Counted from the first letter of the stretch, positions 17,522 through 26,009 are shown. The stretch is 64,000 bases of DNA from Giesbergeria anulus (GCF_900111115.1 NZ_FOGD01000007.1:1-64000), one strand, 5' to 3'. Program-made: numbers and translations. Notes: generated by a model from the letters alone, not told the origin.

Positions 17522-17607
17522 GATGAAACTCCTAAAAAATCCCGCATTCGCGGTGTTGAAAAAGGAGTAGGCCGATAGGCTTTCTAATGTGCAGCGACAT
17601 TAGAAAA
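17522..17607 (-). promoter_or_regulatory. Leader RNA copy 5
   Basis: Minus strand: TTTTCTAATG/CATTAGAAAG stem-loop, ACTCCT, TTTTTCAAC box, CCGC-gaat-GCGG mini-hairpin, AGGAGT. The stem-loop and CCTATCGGCC match leader copy 4 exactly. Confidence 0.75.
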
Positions 17608-17640
17608 CCCACCGAAGTGGATTTTCAATTTTTATTTAAC

Positions 17641-17772
17641 TCAGTTCATGAATCGAGTCGAAATAAGACCCAAGATGAACATTACAACAACCCAAGCTGG
17701 TGCAGACCAACGAAGGATGCTGTAACGAGAAAAGGAAGACTTTTTCTGTTGATACGACGAGTAAGAGCGCAT
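17641..17772 (-). CDS. Small single-pass membrane protein, 43 aa
   Basis: Begins MRSYSSYQQKKSSFSRYSIL and has one hydrophobic segment (APAWVVVMFILGLIS) near the C-terminus, giving a basic N-terminal tail and one membrane helix. AAGG lies eight nucleotides before ATG. It precedes the 90-aa secreted gene in the same direction. The element TTCCGCAGTTGCGG lies 150 bp upstream. No family recognised. Confidence 0.45.
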   Translation of the reverse strand: MRSYSSYQQKKSSFSRYSILRWSAPAWVVVMFILGLISTRFMN

Positions 17773-17921
17773 GGTTTAAGCCTTAAAAATTGCCAGATTC
17801 CCGGCGTAGAAAAGGCTTTGAGCAATTTGCTCTGCAAATTCTCATTTGCACAGCAAACATATCCGTGGCTCGTCCTCAAACAGCAAGCGTAAGGCGCAAG
17901 GCTGCTCGCTTTGTGTGTCAG

Positions 17922-17935
17922 TTCCGCAGTTGCGG
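17922..17935. promoter_or_regulatory. TTCCGCAGTTGCGG element, copy 1
   Basis: Palindromic CCGCAGTTGCGG core shared with 29622, 56177 and 62697. About 20 bp to its right lies TATTTCAGCATAAAAAATGC, also conserved at copy 3. It is upstream of the 43-aa membrane protein gene. Confidence 0.6.
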
Positions 17936-18048
17936 TGTGGTAGAGGTATTTCAGCATAAAAAATGCTGTATTTGCACATCGAATGAATGCCTGTTTGGGG
18001 CAGCTTTCGCAATCCAGCCCCATCAGGGCCACCAGCCGCCAAAAAAAG

Positions 18049-18068
18049 ACCGGCCAAATTTGGCCGGT
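18049..18068 (-). repeat. Plasmid palindrome copy 8, with T tract
   Basis: Exact copy. On the minus strand it is followed by T7, and it lies 24 bp beyond the stop of the M15-like peptidase gene, so here it also fits a Rho-independent terminator. Confidence 0.9.
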
Positions 18069-18091
18069 CGCAGTTTGCCGCCGAATCGCCG

Positions 18092-18640
18092 TCAGCCACG
18101 CCAAAACCGCAATCGCCCGTCATCAATGTGAATGAAGCCCCGCCCCTTGTAGAGTCCCACGCCGCCACCTTGCAGGTACAGGGCTATCTGAGCCATAACA
18201 TCGCCGGAAACCCCCGGCATCCGCCCATCCCAAGCCCTACCGTGCATGTGCATACTGTTCCGAGAGGCCCCTTCCGTGGCAGCGTTTGTAGCGGGGCTTC
18301 TGTAGCCCGATGTTGTGACCAGTGGGATGCTGTAGCCATGCGCCCCAAGAAAGCCCTGTATGCCGCAGAGAATGTCCAGCAGGACTGGCGACATTTGCAC
18401 GGCCTGACCAGCTCGCACATCCCGCAGCAACCGACAGGCTTGCACATACCCATCAGGGATGATGCGCCCATCAGCAAAGTAGATGTTCCTTACTTCCTCC
18501 TTTCCATTGCTGGTTTGCCTCTGAAGCCAAATTCCACGGGGTTGTGACCAGTAATCGGATTGCGCCCAAGCACTGGAGATGCCTGAGAAAAATGCGGGTG
18601 CAATGGTGGCTGCTGATTGAAGAAATTTGCGTCGATCCAT
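18092..18640 (-). CDS. Tat-exported M15/DUF882-type murein peptidase
   Basis: A 182-aa protein beginning MDRRKFLQSAATIAPAFFSG, a twin-arginine-type signal with cleavage probably after AWA. The remainder has SGYRSPATN, SMHMHGRAWD and GRGFIHIDDG, which give the His/Asp zinc ligands of the DUF882 (YcbK/MepK-like) peptidase M15 family that cleaves peptidoglycan cross-links in the periplasm. A plausible role is local wall opening for the secretion channel or pilus. The ATG is chosen so that the Arg-Arg signal is N-terminal; a 20-codon longer start would bury it. Confidence 0.75.
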   Translation of the reverse strand: MDRRKFLQSAATIAPAFFSGISSAWAQSDYWSQPRGIWLQRQTSNGKEEVRNIYFADGRIIPDGYVQACRLLRDVRAGQAVQMSPVLLDILCGIQGFLGAHGYSIPLVTTSGYRSPATNAATEGASRNSMHMHGRAWDGRMPGVSGDVMAQIALYLQGGGVGLYKGRGFIHIDDGRLRFWRG

Positions 18641-18743
18641 CCCTAAATTGTTGAGACTGGCAAGGCAATATAGATGGCAAAAACTACTAGAAAATTGCAA
18701 TCTTTTGTCTGGAATTCTGATTGCACCAAATTATCATAGTGCA

Positions 18744-18914
18744 ATGGATGTAAATTCTTCAACAATCAAGTTGCTTACCAAAAATAAACAAAAGCTCATA
18801 GTACGCCTGCACAAAAATGAATCCATAAATTCATTGCTCACTGCTACAGCAAAGCACTGGCGACTACCTGTAAAACGAGAAATCACTTTCAAAAATAAAA
18901 AAACTGAGAAATAA
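18744..18914 (+). CDS. Hypothetical 56-aa basic protein
   Basis: Lys-rich protein (MDVNSSTIKLL... ending FKNKKTEK) with no recognised domain. It overlaps nothing but is joined to the next gene by a TAAATG junction, suggesting translational coupling. The pair is AT-rich compared with neighbours and transcribed opposite to them, which suggests separate acquisition. Confidence 0.45.
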   Translation: MDVNSSTIKLLTKNKQKLIVRLHKNESINSLLTATAKHWRLPVKREITFKNKKTEK

Positions 18915-19418
18915 ATGCTTTTGCTAAATTCTTATCCCCATCAGGATTTTTTATTAACTATCAATAAGCCTCTAACTTTGTGGATTGGAACCCACGAAGC
19001 CATTGTTAAAGTGAGAGGAAAAAACCTCAACTACGTTATTTTTTCACCAATCACTGCCGATCCAAACTCTGAAATTCTGGTTGACAAGGCCAAGCAAATT
19101 TTCTGGAGAAATCAGTTTAGTGCGCTGGGGTGGTTTCCTGCTCGGATTTACAACATTGCTTTGAATCCTAGCCGTTATACAACGGTTGCCCCTGAAAGCG
19201 ACGAATCGACGCTATGGCGGGTGATGCCGTTTGAGTATTGCTTGTCTAATGGGTTGATTTTGCAGAAAAAACGACCAGCATACCATCAGGTGGTTTATGC
19301 CAAGAGAACCATGATGGCACCGGATCAGTGTGAGCGTTTGATGGAATCTGCTGATTTACTCACCACGCCCAATGCGCCACAGGAATTGCAGTGGCTTAAG
19401 CAATCGGAATTCGATTGA
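18915..19418 (+). CDS. Hypothetical 167-aa protein
   Basis: Starts MLLLNSYPHQDFLLTINKPL, followed by a strand-rich N-terminal part (residues 10-50) and a mixed C-terminal domain. No Shine-Dalgarno is needed if coupled to the gene before it, whose stop directly precedes the ATG. No family recognised; a faint similarity of the first 45 residues to CsrA is not strong enough to use. A strong bidirectional terminator follows. Confidence 0.5.
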   Translation: MLLLNSYPHQDFLLTINKPLTLWIGTHEAIVKVRGKNLNYVIFSPITADPNSEILVDKAKQIFWRNQFSALGWFPARIYNIALNPSRYTTVAPESDESTLWRVMPFEYCLSNGLILQKKRPAYHQVVYAKRTMMAPDQCERLMESADLLTTPNAPQELQWLKQSEFD

Positions 19419-19431
19419 AGCACAATCTCCG

Positions 19432-19469
19432 CCAATAAAAAACCGCCTTAGCTGGCGGTTTTTTATTGG
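19432..19469. terminator. Bidirectional terminator
   Basis: A 16-bp stem CCAATAAAAAACCGCC/GGCGGTTTTTTATTGG with loop ttagct, between the convergent 167-aa gene and the recombinase gene. Confidence 0.85.
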
Positions 19470-19478
19470 GCCGAAGGC

Positions 19479-20456
19479 TTATTTTTTCGGTCTGAAGGAG
19501 CCGTAGTAAGCGCCTGTTACTTCGGGCCGATGGTGCCCCATGTTTTGGGAAACGATGGCCTGAATTGCCAACCGTGCCTCTTTCTCCATCTGGTTCGGCC
19601 TCCCGCCCAAGACAGGCGGCACCAAACCATTCATCAGTGAGATGTTCTCGGCATACTCAGCACGCAGGCCATGCCCAACGCAGCCACTCTCACGCGCAGA
19701 TATGCCAACTTTCCGCATCAGGTAGTTGTAGTGGTCAACATTCTGCTCATAAGTTCGACCGGGCCAACCCAGATGCTCCCCGCCTTTCACAATGCGCTTG
19801 GCATGTTCCAAGCACACGCGCTGGAAAGGATGCTCTACGGGGATCATGCGATCCTTGCCCGATTTTGCCATGTTGCTGTTGATGAGCAGCACGCTACCCC
19901 CATCCATAGCGTAGGGCTTTGACCGAAGCTGCTCTTTACGCCGCAGCCCGAAGGCCAAGCCCAGCCGTAGCATGGCCCCAAATCGGGCATCGATCTTGTC
20001 CGCTTGGAGTATTTTCTCCAATACGTTGACGCCATTCTCAGTCCAGCTTTTCGAGTTTTCAGCCACCGTCTTCACCCGTAGCTCCCCAGCATCAGCGTCA
20101 GGGAACATCTGATCCAATAGGCCATGTGGAATCATGCCGGGCTTGCCAATCCACTCTGCGACCCGTCGCAAGCGACTGACATGGTTTTGTATTGTTTTGA
20201 TAGCGTAGTTATTTGCGCGCCAATCTTTAATCAAGCCCTCCACATGGCGCAGCTTCAAATCGTGAATGTCCCGAATTTGAAAACCCAATGTCCAAAGGCG
20301 CTCACAGCAACTCATGAGGACTTCATGCGTGAGCTTCTTTGTGCGATCAGAGGCAATAGCTCCGTTGATGCGGAACCCGCCATGCTTTTCCACTAAGGCA
20401 CTGGCTGATTTTTTCAAAATGGCCAAATGCCTGCGGCCAACATCTTGTTCTCTCAA
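19479..20456 (-). CDS. Tyrosine recombinase (integrase)
   Basis: A 325-aa protein with the tyrosine-recombinase catalytic pattern: LAFGLRRKEQL (first Arg), GHGLRAEYAEN (HxxR) and MGHHRPEVTGAYYG (H and nucleophile Tyr). The N-terminal half fits a core-binding SAM-like domain. The start is a TTG: AAGGAG sits six nucleotides upstream and TTGA overlaps the lipoprotein stop codon, so translation is coupled to the end of the VirB8-VirB9-VirB10 operon. An upstream ATG would overlap that gene by 36 bp and lacks a site. It could resolve plasmid dimers or integrate the element; no attachment site was identified. Confidence 0.8.
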   Translation of the reverse strand: MREQDVGRRHLAILKKSASALVEKHGGFRINGAIASDRTKKLTHEVLMSCCERLWTLGFQIRDIHDLKLRHVEGLIKDWRANNYAIKTIQNHVSRLRRVAEWIGKPGMIPHGLLDQMFPDADAGELRVKTVAENSKSWTENGVNVLEKILQADKIDARFGAMLRLGLAFGLRRKEQLRSKPYAMDGGSVLLINSNMAKSGKDRMIPVEHPFQRVCLEHAKRIVKGGEHLGWPGRTYEQNVDHYNYLMRKVGISARESGCVGHGLRAEYAENISLMNGLVPPVLGGRPNQMEKEARLAIQAIVSQNMGHHRPEVTGAYYGSFRPKK

Positions 20457-20803
20457 TTTTTCTCCTTCGGCAAAACCAGCTTTGACCAACGGCCATCAGC
20501 TTTTACTTCCAAATTGCGGAAGCCAGCCCGCACCAGTAGGTAAGAACCGTGTGCAGACCACGGCACAAGCTGGCTGCCATTACTGCGGATGCCCTCAATG
20601 AGATAGCCCCGCTTAGGCACCAGCCACACTTGCCCCTGTGCATCGCGCCATGCCACGGAAATGCTTTCCGGCATTTCCTCTACGAATTCCAAGTTGTGAT
20701 TGCTTGAGAAGCTAGGAAGCCAGTTTGCAATCACCCCGCACCCAGAAAGCCCAGATACAGCCAGCAAGGCCGCAGCAAGTTTCAAGATCAGTTTGCTAGG
20801 CAC
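20453..20803 (-). CDS. Lipoprotein of the VirB8-10 operon
   Basis: A 116-aa protein with a signal ending LSGC (lipobox, Cys at residue 22) and a strand-rich C-terminal domain. The start is GTG after GGGAGG, four bases past the VirB10 stop. Position after VirB10 suggests a VirB7/TrbH-type outer-membrane lipoprotein of the secretion core, but the sequence itself does not prove this, and VirB7 proteins are usually shorter. Confidence 0.6.
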   Translation of the reverse strand: MPSKLILKLAAALLAVSGLSGCGVIANWLPSFSSNHNLEFVEEMPESISVAWRDAQGQVWLVPKRGYLIEGIRSNGSQLVPWSAHGSYLLVRAGFRNLEVKADGRWSKLVLPKEKN

Positions 20804-20806
20804 GGA

Positions 20807-22084
20807 TTACCTCCCGGTATAGGGTTCCATCTCCACGTCGCGGGAAATGGTGAGTGTGAAGGGGGTTCCAATTTCAACCGTGCCTGTAGGCGGGATGCGT
20901 GCGTTGCGCTGCAAAATGGTTGTGATGGTGTCGTGCAACGCCGTGCCCAGAATTGACCCGCCCTTTTCCTGCGAACCGTTGGATGAAGAAACGGTGATGC
21001 GCTGATCTTTGTCGGGCAACAACAGCGATGCAGCCCCCAGCATGAGGGATGTGCCAAACATCTTGAAAAAGTGGTTATTCACGTCCGCTGGGAGACCCGA
21101 AGCGCCCTGCATATCGCTGGCAGGAGTGGACATGAGGGAAAAGCTCTTTCCGTTGGGCAGACGCAGGCGCTCGCAGGCCGCCAATACAACCTCTTGGCCC
21201 ACCAGCAGCTCGGACTGATAACGGCACGTTACTTCGGAGCCGCGAGGGATGAGCATGGTTTGCATCGTCACGCTGTCATAAACATCGCTCATGACCTTGG
21301 CTGTCACCACACCCGGTAGATCGGTTTGCACCTTGCGGGTCAGCACGGTACGAATCAGGGTGCCCTCATAGATCGTGTTGGGTTTACGCGCATCCACCAT
21401 GCCTATGGGAGCCTCAATGCCCTTCGACTCTTTCAAGAAGGCAGCATGTAGGCTATCGGGCTTCTTCTTTGCGCCATCAGACTCGGCTGCGGCTATCGCT
21501 GCCATCATTCGCTCTTGCTGTCGCATTGCGTCTTCCGCAATTTTGCTGCTATCAAAATTGGGCAGCGCATCAGCAGGGGGTGCCTTTTCCTTGCTGGTTT
21601 TGCTGCTACTGGACAACTGCACATCCGTTCCCATAGGAGAAGCAAGGATGAGGGCCATCTTCTCGTCATCCCTGTTGGTTGCAGGCTCAGTCGCCATCTT
21701 CACTATCGGCGGTGGCGAGGGTGGTTGAGGGACTACGGTTTCTTCTAGCACCGTCACCACTGGCTTGGATCGCTCCAATTCGTCGGCGATGCTGGCCTCT
21801 GACTGCTGCTTGGTCGTCACCGCCTTATCTTTGCTGCCCTGAGACTGGGGCCACAGCATGGAACCAGCTACAGCTAAACCCAAAATTCCAATGGCCCAGT
21901 TTTTGAGATTACGCCCCGGCATACCTCTCTGAACAGAATTATCATGTTCATCGTGGGGCAAATCTTCCTCTGGGGGGCGAGCCGTCTTCTGCTTCGATTT
22001 TTTATATTGAGCAGGAGACTTAGGCAATTCGTCCAAATCATCCAGCGGATTCATGGACGGATGTGGCATGTTATTTTCTTGCAT
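20807..22084 (-). CDS. virB10: VirB10/TrbI-like secretion core protein
   Basis: A 425-aa protein with a cytoplasmic N-terminus, one membrane helix near residue 65 (NWAIGILGLAVAGSML), a Pro-rich periplasmic linker (PQPPSPPP) and the conserved C-terminal VirB10 domain (IYEGTLIRTVL, PRGSEVTCRY, LPNGKSFSL and a terminal DVEMEPY). VirB10 spans both membranes and gates the type IV secretion pore. AAGGGTG precedes ATG. It lies 13 bp after VirB9 and 3 bp before the lipoprotein gene. Confidence 0.9.
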   Translation of the reverse strand: MQENNMPHPSMNPLDDLDELPKSPAQYKKSKQKTARPPEEDLPHDEHDNSVQRGMPGRNLKNWAIGILGLAVAGSMLWPQSQGSKDKAVTTKQQSEASIADELERSKPVVTVLEETVVPQPPSPPPIVKMATEPATNRDDEKMALILASPMGTDVQLSSSSKTSKEKAPPADALPNFDSSKIAEDAMRQQERMMAAIAAAESDGAKKKPDSLHAAFLKESKGIEAPIGMVDARKPNTIYEGTLIRTVLTRKVQTDLPGVVTAKVMSDVYDSVTMQTMLIPRGSEVTCRYQSELLVGQEVVLAACERLRLPNGKSFSLMSTPASDMQGASGLPADVNNHFFKMFGTSLMLGAASLLLPDKDQRITVSSSNGSQEKGGSILGTALHDTITTILQRNARIPPTGTVEIGTPFTLTISRDVEMEPYTGR

Positions 22085-22097
22085 GGCACACCCTTCT

Positions 22098-22907
22098 TTA
22101 ATCGCGCACTAGGCGAACTTCCACGGATTTTCCAATACGCAAAATCCAATAAGGAGCAAAGCGATCAATAATGATGACATCGCGGTCGCGGAGATTGGCG
22201 CGATCCGCCACCGTGTAGTTCACCGGCATGAGATTTTCCTTATCGCGCTCATCACGTTCAACCATAAAAACGGCAGGGAGGTCTTGAATACCGGGTGGCA
22301 GGCGAATCCATGTTTTCAAACCATCAGAGTAAGCATGGACTCGCTTGTAATCTTCATTTTTCGTGTGAATAGAATAAAAAGACAGCAGCGAAGAATCAAT
22401 CGGCTTGGGCGCAAGATTCTGTGCATTCAGATGCTGTTCATGTGCTTTTTGTTCGTTCTGTGTTTCTTCAATTCGGTTACGCCAAGCCATTTTGATGCCC
22501 GCTTCTTCATCAGGGTAGGTGAACTGCGCTTTCTGGATGCGCTCACTCGACTTGGTAGTGGAAACCAGCTCGAATTGATAGACCCGCTTGTTGGTCACTA
22601 GCGACAACGATGTACGCACATCCGGTTGTAGGGCCTTGATGTAGAGGTTTTTTTCGTTGCCCTCAATGCGCCAGCGCACCTTTTCACCAATGCGCGGGGT
22701 TTCAATCAATTCCTCACCCGGCCCCATAGGAATGTGGGTGTGCATACCCACCGTCACTGGCAAGCGGAAAACCACATCAGGCGTGTAGGCGAAAGTGACA
22801 ATGCGCGAATCCAGATTGCCCGGAATGGGTACAGAGATTTCCGGCGTGGCCTGCGCCGCACCCAAACTGCACATCATCAGCAGTGAAGCTAAAATTTTCT
22901 TGCTCAT
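22098..22907 (-). CDS. virB9: VirB9/TrbG-like secretion protein
   Basis: A 269-aa protein with signal MSKKILASLLMMCSLGAAQA and VirB9-type blocks: VVFRLPVTVGMHTHI, NLYIKALQPDVRTSL and YQFELV in the N-domain, and a C-terminal region with TWIRLPPG and DRFAPYWILRIGK. VirB9 forms the outer-membrane ring of the channel with VirB7 and VirB10. Its ATG follows the VirB8 stop by one base, so expression is coupled. Confidence 0.9.
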   Translation of the reverse strand: MSKKILASLLMMCSLGAAQATPEISVPIPGNLDSRIVTFAYTPDVVFRLPVTVGMHTHIPMGPGEELIETPRIGEKVRWRIEGNEKNLYIKALQPDVRTSLSLVTNKRVYQFELVSTTKSSERIQKAQFTYPDEEAGIKMAWRNRIEETQNEQKAHEQHLNAQNLAPKPIDSSLLSFYSIHTKNEDYKRVHAYSDGLKTWIRLPPGIQDLPAVFMVERDERDKENLMPVNYTVADRANLRDRDVIIIDRFAPYWILRIGKSVEVRLVRD

Positions 22908-22908
22908 C

Positions 22909-23601
22909 TTAATTGCCTTTATCTTCGGAAATACTAAAGTTCAATGCTGCCAGCCCTTCCGGGTTTTTGAAAACATCGTCCCGTGTTTTATGACCAATGT
23001 TGGTCAGCGAAATCGACATGGAGTACGATTTCTTTTCTGGCTGTGCATTCGGAACGATTCGAGAAATTAACTCGTAGCGAATCAAGTAAGTGTTATTCGC
23101 AATCTTGTTGATCGACTTGCGCTTGAACTCACGAACATATAATTCGTTTTTGCTCAATAGCCCCGCAGGATTGCTGGTGGGCTGCTGTAAATACGCACGA
23201 ACCTGATCTTGCGAAATCCCAACGGACAAGCTCATGGTGCGATCTACGTTGCGCCGCCAGATAGCAGGTGTAATTTCTGTGAGCGTTTGTGCGTAGTTCA
23301 AGGCCCAAGCCATCTGGGCTTCCTCGTCAGCCTCAAACTTGCTTGCCACTCCACCCACCTGAAGCTGGCCAGAGGCATCTTTGCTCACCTGCATCACATA
23401 GATGTCCTGCCTAGATGCCATGACGACGATCCCAGCCGAAAGCATCATGACCGTGAGTAGCGCACCAATAGCCGTGACGCGCCATCGGTTTCCATCCACT
23501 GCCTGCTTCGAGCCGCGCTCATAGTAGGCGCGGACAGCAGCTTCTTCCATTGGGCCAGGTACATGATCGGATGGTGGGGTCTTCTTGGGCGATGATTTCA
23601 T
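22909..23601 (-). CDS. virB8: VirB8/TrbF-like secretion protein
   Basis: A 230-aa protein with a short cytoplasmic tail, one membrane helix at ~45-65 (ITAIGALLTV-like, VTAIGALLTVMMLSAGIVVM as read) and a periplasmic NTF2-like domain containing EADEEAQMAWALNYAQTL, NELYVREFKRKSI and TYLIRYEL. VirB8/TrbF is an inner-membrane assembly factor of type IV secretion. GAGG precedes ATG. First gene of the VirB8-9-10-lipoprotein-integrase operon, divergent from dsbC. Confidence 0.85.
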   Translation of the reverse strand: MKSSPKKTPPSDHVPGPMEEAAVRAYYERGSKQAVDGNRWRVTAIGALLTVMMLSAGIVVMASRQDIYVMQVSKDASGQLQVGGVASKFEADEEAQMAWALNYAQTLTEITPAIWRRNVDRTMSLSVGISQDQVRAYLQQPTSNPAGLLSKNELYVREFKRKSINKIANNTYLIRYELISRIVPNAQPEKKSYSMSISLTNIGHKTRDDVFKNPEGLAALNFSISEDKGN

Positions 23602-23730
23602 GCCCTCATTTTTGCCAACTCTATCCAGACATTTTTATCAAATGCTGCATCAAATCATGCACATTTCCCGCTCAGATTGCTTTCACGGAATGCGATATTT
23701 AGCTTCTCTATTTATTCGAAGCTATCGCAC

Positions 23731-24474
23731 ATGCACTTCCTCCGTACCCCCAAGCCTGCCAGCCTGTATTTGGCCTTCTCCTTCGTTGCGTGTTTCGCAG
23801 GGCCAGTAGTCGCCCAAGCAGCAACACCGGCAACTGCCCCCACACCAGAAGCGGTATCCAAGCAGTTACCCAATAATCCGAAAATTGAGGAGGTTCGTGC
23901 CTTGCCGAATTCCAATCTGCTAGAGCTTCGTATGGGCAAAAGCGAGCTTTATTATGCGGACGCCAGCTTGAAATATCTGATCAAAGGCGAAGTGATGGAA
24001 TTGCCCAATGGCAAAAATCTCACGCAAGAGCGGATTGCTGCGCTGGAGGCTATTCCATTCAAAAGCCTCCCGCTGGCAGATTCATTCACTATCGTGAAAG
24101 GCAAGGGCGAGCGTGAATTCGCAACCTTTGAAGACCCTAATTGCGGTTTCTGCAAGAAGCTGACCAAATCGCTGCTTGACCTCGATAACGTCAAGATTCA
24201 CGTTTTCCTCTACCCGATCCTTGGCCCTGATTCGGTGAAAAAGAGCCAGAACGTCTGGTGCGCCAAGGACAAGGCCGCAACTTACGAGGCGTGGATGCTC
24301 AAGGGCGTGATCCCGCCTGACGCCACCTGCGACACATCAGCCCTTGATCGCAACAAGCAGTTCGGCTTGCAGTCCTCTATCCGGGGCACGCCCGCCATCG
24401 TGTTCAAGAGCGGCAAGCGCATCAACGGCTTCATGGAAGCGCCCCAGATTGATGCGGTCTTAGCCAAGCCCTGA
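23731..24474 (+). CDS. dsbC: DsbC-like disulfide isomerase
   Basis: A 247-aa protein with signal peptide (LAFSFVACFAGPVVAQA), a DsbC dimerisation domain (residues ~45-115) and a thioredoxin fold with FEDPNCGFCKKL active site and the cis-Pro loop RGTPAIVFKSG. The redox motif is CGFC where chromosomal DsbC has CGYC. Plasmid DsbC homologues assist folding of Cys-containing secretion and pilus proteins, fitting the Cys-rich gene X protein and VirB components here. An ATG 18 codons upstream is possible, but this start gives a normal signal peptide. Confidence 0.85.
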   Translation: MHFLRTPKPASLYLAFSFVACFAGPVVAQAATPATAPTPEAVSKQLPNNPKIEEVRALPNSNLLELRMGKSELYYADASLKYLIKGEVMELPNGKNLTQERIAALEAIPFKSLPLADSFTIVKGKGEREFATFEDPNCGFCKKLTKSLLDLDNVKIHVFLYPILGPDSVKKSQNVWCAKDKAATYEAWMLKGVIPPDATCDTSALDRNKQFGLQSSIRGTPAIVFKSGKRINGFMEAPQIDAVLAKP

Positions 24475-24497
24475 TCAGCCCCCTCCCCGCGCACAAC

Positions 24498-24526
24498 GAC
24501 CGGCCAAATTTGGCCGGTCTTTTTTT
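24498..24526 (+). terminator. Plasmid palindrome copy 9 acting as terminator of dsbC
   Basis: Exact palindrome at 24499-24518 extended to 22 bp by G/C and followed by T7 on the + strand, 24 bp after the dsbC stop. Confidence 0.85.
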
Positions 24527-24754
24527 GGCAATTGCCGGTCAGGGCCGTGCTAGGGCCGAACGCTGGAGAGATGCCAAAGCTCCTACTTTCTTGGCACAAT
24601 GCGCGCGTACTCTTGTACGAGACATCGTTATGTGTTAAAAGCGGCAGCAGTTGTGAGTGGCAATCAACTGTTGGCATGTCCACACACATCTGCGATGTGT
24701 ACCCAGTGCTCTAACCGATGCGTAGAGAAAAAGGTAACACCAAAAGGAAAAAAA

Positions 24755-25360
24755 GTGGCCTATCCAGAAACCCTATTGGACTCTGTTCGATCAGAGGCAG
24801 CTAAAGATTTTGAGACGCAGGCTTCTGCCGTGAGTCAGTCTGTGATTACATTTACTCACGAATTATTGCTGCGAATAAAACAAAATACATCCAAAAAAAA
24901 TGGCAGCACTTTAATTAAAAACGGCTCCCATTTAATTCTAACGCTGAATAGTGTTCTAATTAAACTGAAATCAATTAGCGTTAATGAAAAAATTTCAATT
25001 TCTTCAAATCTTACTCCGATTGGGAAAATAATAATCAGTTCGTTGAATGAGCTAGATAGTGTTTTTTCTGAATTAGAAATTCTATATGAATCTAGTTCAA
25101 GAGAAGAACGTCGAGCAAGAAGCAAAGACCATAAAGAAATAAAGACTGTTATGTTGTATGTCGATAAAATTAGAGACATCACGTTAGATATTTTAGATGA
25201 GCTGGCAATAAAAGATAGCCATGACAATTTAATATTTTTTAAGGGTGTAGCTGATCGCCACGGACTTAATGCTGAAAGCGTTGTTCATTGTCTTCAAGAA
25301 ATATCTTTATCGAATAATTTTTCGTTAGAAAATTTCAAGAGCCGTCATAACTTGCAATGA
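24755..25360 (+). CDS. Unknown protein, possible partner of YafO-like toxin
   Basis: A 201-aa, AT-rich protein rich in Ser, Ile, Leu and Lys, mostly helical, without recognised motifs. GTG is chosen as the start because AAAAGGA lies at good spacing; an ATG 20 codons upstream has no site and would add a Cys-rich tail. Its stop is 14 bp before the YafO-like frame, the spacing expected for an antitoxin-toxin pair, but it is twice the size of YafN and not similar to it. Base composition differs sharply from the flanking secretion genes, which suggests transfer. Confidence 0.5.
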   Translation: MAYPETLLDSVRSEAAKDFETQASAVSQSVITFTHELLLRIKQNTSKKNGSTLIKNGSHLILTLNSVLIKLKSISVNEKISISSNLTPIGKIIISSLNELDSVFSELEILYESSSREERRARSKDHKEIKTVMLYVDKIRDITLDILDELAIKDSHDNLIFFKGVADRHGLNAESVVHCLQEISLSNNFSLENFKSRHNLQ

Positions 25361-25374
25361 CGGGGATTATTTTG

Positions 25375-25798
25375 ATGAACTTAATTTTCAGTGATTCACT
25401 AAAAAATCAGCTATCAGATAATACAAAAAAATATAATAAAAGAAGAATTTTTATGGTGGAAGTCGGATAAAAGAAACGAATTCATCAGTGAAATTTTTGG
25501 TAAAGATTCTGCACTTATAACACCAAAAATTAATGGTAAACCGTATGTTTTGCGGCATTGTCATTTGCCTCCATTAAACGATAAAAAAGCCCTTGCGAAG
25601 TGGAAACAGTGCCACAGACTTGGCTCAAGAAAAGTGAGCGACAGGGTTTTGATCTATGCCGAAAATAATAGTGACTACTATTTAATCGATATTCTTGATG
25701 ATCCTGGAGCTCATGAAATTATGAAGATGAAGGATGTAAAAGGTCGTTCATTCATGCTCAAATGTGCTGAAGAAGCAGATATTTTTCTCAACAAATGA
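25375..25798 (+). pseudogene. Frameshifted YafO-family toxin gene
   Basis: Two frames join into one protein of about 140 aa if a single base is removed from the A7 run at 25425-25431. The first starts MNLIFSDSLKNQLSDN and ends at TAA 25468-25470; the second reads EFLWWKSDKRNEFISEIFGK, then LRHCHLPPL, SDRVLIYAENNSDYYLIDIL, AHEIMKMKD and AEEADIF. The blocks IFGKD, HCHL, SD.VLIY, YYLI.IL..AHE match the YafO family of ribosome-dependent mRNA interferases. As written the gene is broken; a sequencing error or polymerase slippage on A7 would restore it. The region is AT-rich. Confidence 0.6.
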
Positions 25799-25900
25799 TC
25801 AGAAATCCTGTGCAAACCTCGCCGTTCACAGAATATATAGACCTAGCGAAATCGCTGAGAAGCACAAAAAACAATCGGATTTTCCGTACAAGCATCTTAG

Positions 25901-25922
25901 AAACCGCCTCCGGGCGGTTTTT
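25901..25922 (+). terminator. Terminator after toxin unit
   Basis: AAACCGCC-tccg-GGCGGTTTTT on the + strand. Confidence 0.8.
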
Positions 25923-25948
25923 CTTGGCGTAACTTTTTGTTCGCACAT

Positions 25949-25976
25949 TTGACCGGGGAGAGGCACCTGCTACGAT
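25949..25976 (+). promoter_or_regulatory. Candidate promoter of CAP-protein gene
   Basis: TTGACC (25949-25954), 16-bp spacer, TACGAT (25971-25976), 33 bp before the start codon. Confidence 0.5.
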
Positions 25977-26009
25977 CAAGCAAAGGAAACCAAAAATAGG
26001 AACTTTCCA

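Noticed and set aside
18915-19060. CsrA-like N-terminus of the 167-aa protein
   Set aside because: The likeness (MLLLN start and strand pattern) lacks the conserved CsrA GD/GE and RIGINAP motifs.
25425-25431. Programmed -1 frameshift at the A7 run in the YafO-like gene
   Set aside because: The two frames differ by +1 (or -2), so the usual -1 slip on A AAA AAA would not join them; mutation, sequencing error or transcriptional slippage fits better.
25795-25929. 44-aa frame overlapping the end of the YafO-like gene
   Set aside because: It reads through the terminator hairpin at 25901-25922, which is unlikely for a real gene.
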